A DNA stretch of 64,000 nucleotides from contig NZ_RQJW01000005.1 of NCBI RefSeq assembly GCF_004028635.1, positions 62,001-126,000 on the forward strand, written 5' to 3'. This document shows, piece by piece, positions 60,621 to 64,000 of this stretch (position 1 is its first letter; each line of letters starts with the position of its first letter). The translations under genes were made by a program, and so were the position numbers. The notes below the pieces were generated by a model. It saw only the letters and a program-made list of their open reading frames with translations. It made no database searches and was not told the origin of the DNA. This DNA is from Streptomyces cyaneus. Its GTDB lineage: Bacteria; Actinomycetota; Actinomycetes; Streptomycetales; Streptomycetaceae.

Positions 60621-61598
60621 CTAAGAGGACACCCCCTCAGCAGCCCGCACAGCATCCCGGTAGGCCCGCGCGGCAACCCGCAGGGCCGCCTCCGGATCCA
60701 CCCCGGCCGCCTCCGCCCGCACCGCCATCGCGAGCAGCTCGTAGCCGATGCCCTCACCCGACGGCAGCGGCACCTCCAGCCCCGCCGTACGCACCCGCGA
60801 CGCCAGCTTCGCCGCGAGGGCGAGGCCCGGCTGGCCCAGGGGTATGCCCTCGGTCACCGACTCCCGCTGCTTCTCCACGGCCTTCGTGCGCAGCCAGTGC
60901 TCCTTGACCTCCTCGGGCGTCGTCGCCGTCTCGTCGCCGAAGACATGCGGGTGGCGGTGGATGAGCTTGGTGACGATGCCGCCGGCCACGTCGTCGATGG
61001 AGAAGGGGGACTCCGGGTCCTCCTCGGCGATACGGGAGTGGAAGACGACCTGCAACAGCACGTCGCCCAGTTCCTCGCGGAGCTCGTCGCGGTCGCCGTC
61101 CTCGATCGCCTCGACGAGTTCGTACGCCTCCTCGATGCCGTACTTCGCCAGGCCCTTGTGGGTCTGCTGGGAGGACCACGGGCACTCGGCGCGAATGCGG
61201 TCCATGACCTGGACGAGGTCGAGGAGGCGGGCGCCCGGGAGGTCGTAGGAGGCGGGGAGCAGCTCCAGTTCCGGCATCTGGATGCGGCCGCTGCCCGCCA
61301 GGCGGGCCAGGCCGTCCGTCAGGGCCGGCTCGCCCTCACCGGTGGCCACGACCACGACCGTGCGGCCGCCGGCGCAGGCGTCGATCAGTTCCTCGGCGGT
61401 CGGGGCGGCCTCGTCGACCGCTATCCGGGCCTCCCGCAGATACGGCAGCTGCGGATGCGCGCCGTCCGCGCACAGCACGCGGTCGGCGGCGTGCAGCGCC
61501 TGCCACGCCGGCCAGGACAGCAGGCCGGGTGCGACGCGGTGGCTGGTGGTGAGCAGGACGATGCGGCCGGGGGCGGCTTCGGGACTGGTTGCGTTCAC
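60621..61598 (-). CDS. mazG: MazG family nucleoside triphosphate pyrophosphohydrolase
   Basis: 325 residues from the GTG at 61598 (VNATSPE). The MazG domain (about 130-240) has the metal motif EEAYELVEAIEDGDRDELREELGDVLLQVVFHSRIAEED. The N-terminal 120 residues (GRIVLLTTSHRVAPGLLSW, TVVVVATGEGEPALTDGLARL) resemble a degenerate tetrapyrrole-methylase-like domain, as in YabN-type fusions. It hydrolyses non-canonical or excess NTPs to NMPs. Followed closely by the STAND ATPase and P450 on the same strand. Confidence 0.93.
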   Translation of the reverse strand: MNATSPEAAPGRIVLLTTSHRVAPGLLSWPAWQALHAADRVLCADGAHPQLPYLREARIAVDEAAPTAEELIDACAGGRTVVVVATGEGEPALTDGLARLAGSGRIQMPELELLPASYDLPGARLLDLVQVMDRIRAECPWSSQQTHKGLAKYGIEEAYELVEAIEDGDRDELREELGDVLLQVVFHSRIAEEDPESPFSIDDVAGGIVTKLIHRHPHVFGDETATTPEEVKEHWLRTKAVEKQRESVTEGIPLGQPGLALAAKLASRVRTAGLEVPLPSGEGIGYELLAMAVRAEAAGVDPEAALRVAARAYRDAVRAAEGVSS

Positions 61599-61722
61599 GA
61601 TCCGAACGTAACCCAAGCCACGCACAACCCCCTGAGTTATCCACAGGCGGGCTGCCCGTCGTTGTCCACAGGCCGGGCGGCTCCGCGGTTGTCCACAGGG
61701 GGCGGGCCGCCCCGCCGTGGCG

Positions 61723-62367
61723 TTACGCCGTCTGCGGTGTCCCGGCCGCCGTCACCTCGCGCACCCACGGCGTCTTCGCGTCCGCCCGGCTGCTCTTTTG
61801 GACGTCCCAGGTGCCGTAGCGCGGGTTGAGGTCGATGTCGAGCTTCTTGGAGGCCTCGGCCAGGGCGTTCCAGAAGGCCGGCTTGCCGGTGTCGGTGCCG
61901 AGGGCGGCGGCGAGTTTCTGGGCCTCGAGCTGGAGGCGGAGGTTCTCGTCGAGGCGCTCCGGGGCGATGCCGTACTGCTGGAGCCAGGCCGTTTCCAGCG
62001 CCTTGGCCCCGCCGACCTGCCCTTCCAGCTCGGAGCGCATCTTCTGGAGCTCCTTGCGGGTGACGGTCACGCCCGCGTCCTGCGCGGCGCGGTGCAGCAC
62101 CCGGTCGAGGACCAGGTTGTGCAGAACGTCGCGCGGGAGGGTGCCCGACTTGGCGATGACCTGCGCGTACTGGGCGTCGTCCGGCACGGCCGCGCGCTGA
62201 GCCGCGCGCACCTCGCTCACCCTGTTCTCCAGCTGCGCCACGGTGATCCGCTGGCCGCCGACGACGGCCGCCGCACCGGGATGCGCATCGTTTCCGCAAG
62301 CGGTGAGCAAGGGCGCCGCGGCGATCGCGGCGGAGAGCAGGAGCGCGGTGCGACGGCGGCGGTGCAA
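61723..62367 (-). CDS. SurA N-terminal-like chaperone lipoprotein
   Basis: 214 residues from the TTG at 62367, which follows GGGAGGTTTCC; no ATG or GTG in frame gives a signal peptide. Lipoprotein signal HRRRRTALLLSAAIAAAPLLTAC with Cys at residue 24. The SurA N-terminal region follows: GGQRITVAQLENRVSEVRAAQR, LPRDVLHNLVLDRVLHRAAQDAGVTVTRKEL. No PPIase domain. It probably assists folding of exported proteins. Located upstream of mazG as in other Streptomyces. Confidence 0.85.
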   Translation of the reverse strand: MHRRRRTALLLSAAIAAAPLLTACGNDAHPGAAAVVGGQRITVAQLENRVSEVRAAQRAAVPDDAQYAQVIAKSGTLPRDVLHNLVLDRVLHRAAQDAGVTVTRKELQKMRSELEGQVGGAKALETAWLQQYGIAPERLDENLRLQLEAQKLAAALGTDTGKPAFWNALAEASKKLDIDLNPRYGTWDVQKSSRADAKTPWVREVTAAGTPQTA

Positions 62368-62545
62368 GGAAACCTCCCGAGGAGATTGTGCGACGGTGCA
62401 CAAAGTCTTGCGGTGATCGATGGTAGGCAGTCGGCAAGCTCTGGCCAACCCATTCGACCAACGATTCACGAGGACTTCGGGCACCGACGCCTCCCCGGCA
62501 CGACCCGCACGGCCCACTCGGTCCGCTCGGCCCGCTTTGGCCTGC

Positions 62546-63235
62546 TCAGCCCGTGATGGCCACCGGCGCGTCCCACGCGTCGCGGTCCACGGTGATCGTG
62601 TAGCCGTTCCGCGTCTCCTTGCTGTTGACCATGTACTGGTAGCCGCGGCTGTGACCGGTGTACTGGGTGGCGCCCCACGGCCAGTCCGCGGTCGTGGTGT
62701 TCTGCTTGTCCCACAGCGCATACCAGAGCTTGCCCGGCAGGTCGGTCTTGTCCGTGGCGGTCGCGACGGCCTTCGCGCTGGAGCTGGTGACCCCGTAGTA
62801 GCCGGCGCGGTAGATCTTGGCGCGCAGGCCCTTGTCGAAGGCGCGGACGTAGGTGAGGACCGCGTCGTTGCACGCCTTGTTCGTGATGTCGTACGGCTCC
62901 ATGTCGAGGTAGATCGGGATGAGCTTCCAGCCGACCGAGCTGACCGACTTCACCCAGGAGGCGGTGAGGTTGGGCTGGGAGCAGCCGCGGTTCTTGCCGC
63001 CGACGTAGACGGCGGCGGCGCCGTAGAAGCCGTTGGTGCGCCAGGCCTTCATCGCGGAGAGGGAGGGTGCGGCGCAGGTGTCGAAGGCGCGGCCGGTGTA
63101 CGTCCGCTGCGCGGGCCAGGTGGTGGTGGCGGCCATGGAGGTCTGCGCGGCGATGCCGGCCCCGGCGACGACTGCTGCGCCGGCCACCGCCCAGGTGAGG
63201 TATCTGCGCTTCTTCGACTGACGGTGACTCGACAT
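62546..63235 (-). CDS. Secreted DUF1906 glycoside-hydrolase-like protein
   Basis: 229 residues from the ATG at 63235 (MSSHRQSKKRRYLTWAV). Signal peptide to about residue 35 (TSMA). The DUF1906/Rv2525c-like TIM-barrel domain begins TYTGRAFDTCAAPSLSAMKAWRTNGFYGAAAVYVGG and continues WKLIPIYLDMEPYD, which has the acidic pair typical of this glycoside-hydrolase-like fold, and ends DWPWGATQYTGHSRGYQYMV. Three of four Cys are paired by spacing. Probable cell-wall glycan target. Confidence 0.87.
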   Translation of the reverse strand: MSSHRQSKKRRYLTWAVAGAAVVAGAGIAAQTSMAATTTWPAQRTYTGRAFDTCAAPSLSAMKAWRTNGFYGAAAVYVGGKNRGCSQPNLTASWVKSVSSVGWKLIPIYLDMEPYDITNKACNDAVLTYVRAFDKGLRAKIYRAGYYGVTSSSAKAVATATDKTDLPGKLWYALWDKQNTTTADWPWGATQYTGHSRGYQYMVNSKETRNGYTITVDRDAWDAPVAITG

Positions 63236-63378
63236 GTCCGGCCCCACCCCATGGTCTGCATGACTTCGCGTGACTTCGCGTGACAAGAAAGCGGCTCGCA
63301 ACGTAACCGGCACTCGTCCTGGGTTCGGGAAACGCCGCCCCGCGGGCGTCACAAGGATCTTTCAACCCCCGGCAAAAA

Positions 63379-64000
63379 CTAGCCGCGTACCTGCCCGAGC
63401 CACTGCAGCGTCCGCCGTACGTCCCCGGCGAGCGGGTGGCCGGGGCCGTGCAGCCGTTCCACGTCGAGCAGCAGGCGGGCCAGGGTGTCGTGGGCGGCGG
63501 GGCGGTCGCCGAGGGCGAGCAGGAGGTGGCCGATGCGGCGGCGCACGTCGTGGGCGAGCTGGGGGTCGCCGGAGACGTACTGGTTCTCGTAGTACGGCAG
63601 CAGCGAGCGGTACTCGGCGAGCGCGGCCGCCGGTTCGCCGAGCTGTTCCAGGCAGTGGGCGGCGTCGTAGCGGAAACGCAGGGACTGCGGGTCGGCCTGG
63701 CCGGCCTCGGTAGCGCGTTCGTCGGCGAGGCGGCGCAGTTCGGGCAGCGCGCGCCGGTACTGGCCGTCGTCCATGAGGGTGGCCGCGTACTGCTTGCGCA
63801 GGGTGCGCACGACCGGGGAGTTCTCGCCGTGCTGTTCGGCGGCAGCGGGCAGGATCGCGCCGAGGATGTCGACGGCCTGGGTGATACGGCCCTCGCCTAG
63901 GAGGCGCTTGACCTCGTCGACGGCGCGCGCGACGTCCGGTTTCTCGGTGGCGGGCGCGACCGGTGTGACGGGGGCGGGCTGGGGCGCGGGGGTGCGGGCG
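63379..64000 (-). CDS. Helical-repeat (TPR-like) C-terminal part of a protein cut by the window edge
   Basis: At least 206 residues; the frame is open through base 64000, so the start lies outside. A Pro/Ala-rich segment (ARTPAPQPAPVTPVAPATEKP) precedes a helical region: DVARAVDEVKRLLGEGRITQAVDILGAILPAAAEQHGENSP and YAATLMDDGQYRRALPELRRLADERATEAGQ, then CLEQLGEPAAALAEYRSLLPYYENQY. TPR-type character is clear. In Streptomyces such a tail often ends a Ser/Thr protein kinase, but the kinase itself would be beyond the edge, so that is a guess. Confidence 0.75.
   Translation of the reverse strand, partial: ARTPAPQPAPVTPVAPATEKPDVARAVDEVKRLLGEGRITQAVDILGAILPAAAEQHGENSPVVRTLRKQYAATLMDDGQYRRALPELRRLADERATEAGQADPQSLRFRYDAAHCLEQLGEPAAALAEYRSLLPYYENQYVSGDPQLAHDVRRRIGHLLLALGDRPAAHDTLARLLLDVERLHGPGHPLAGDVRRTLQWLGQVRG

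Overview
The window is chromosomal Streptomyces DNA. It is very GC-rich, most genes start with ATG or GTG, and many neighbours are coupled through GTGA or ATGA overlaps. It carries the rare tRNA-Leu(UAA) (bldA), two resuscitation-promoting factors with a c-di-AMP-type leader, a SigB-family sigma factor, and a hut cluster that uses the formimidoylglutamate deiminase route. Gene order resembles what I recall of the core region of S. coelicolor around the sigI, hutU, pobA/bldA, ndh, eno and rpf genes. I see no prophage, no transposase and no CRISPR array.

Layout. (1) 1-3.4 kb: a POT peptide transporter, then an XRE regulator with its DUF397 partner, divergent from three tiny overlapping genes, two of them with CxxC motifs. 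(2) 3.5-7.6 kb: a four-gene operon of secreted and sortase-anchored surface proteins. (3) 7.7-9.7 kb: a seryl-tRNA synthetase with a 33-residue repeat in its N-terminal arm, behind a T-box leader whose specifier reads UCC (Ser). (4) 9.7-12.2 kb: anti-sigma kinase, STAS antagonist and a SigB-type sigma factor. (5) 12.4-14.8 kb: a lipoprotein and an ECF-like/zinc-finger/TM/ricin-lectin fusion. (6) 14.9-20.4 kb: hutU, an M20 hydrolase and hutF, all coupled, then hutI. (7) 20.5-24.9 kb: a diaminopimelate decarboxylase-like gene and a roadblock/LC7 cassette. (8) 25.0-31.6 kb: a histidine-ammonia-lyase homologue without the MIO triad, its RpiR regulator, and a divergent OpuC-type quaternary-amine ABC transporter. 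Each of the two promoter regions holds a copy of a duplicated segment with an 18-bp palindrome. I propose ergothioneine uptake and breakdown.

(9) 31.6-41.5 kb: an SDR gene and a MmyB-type regulator that both look 5'-truncated around a dispersed repeat, cystathionine beta-synthase, an SGNH hydrolase, a 0.6-kb repeat field, a thiolase and small unknown proteins. (10) 41.7-49.8 kb: pobA, bldA, a MacB/FtsX-type ABC exporter, cyclopropane-fatty-acid synthase and a type II NADH dehydrogenase with a Rex-type operator upstream. (11) 50.3-54.3 kb: a secreted poly-His peptide and the housekeeping group eno, divIC, DUF501, ppx. (12) 54.6-64 kb: two Rpf muralytic enzymes; mazG followed by a STAND-type ATPase coupled to a cytochrome P450; a SurA-like lipoprotein; a DUF1906 protein; and a gene cut by the window edge.

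Reading by eye I found two in-frame TTA codons, at 3105-3107 and 60102-60104. Those two genes should depend on the bldA tRNA encoded at 43069-43152. All functional statements are from sequence reading and family knowledge; no search was run.
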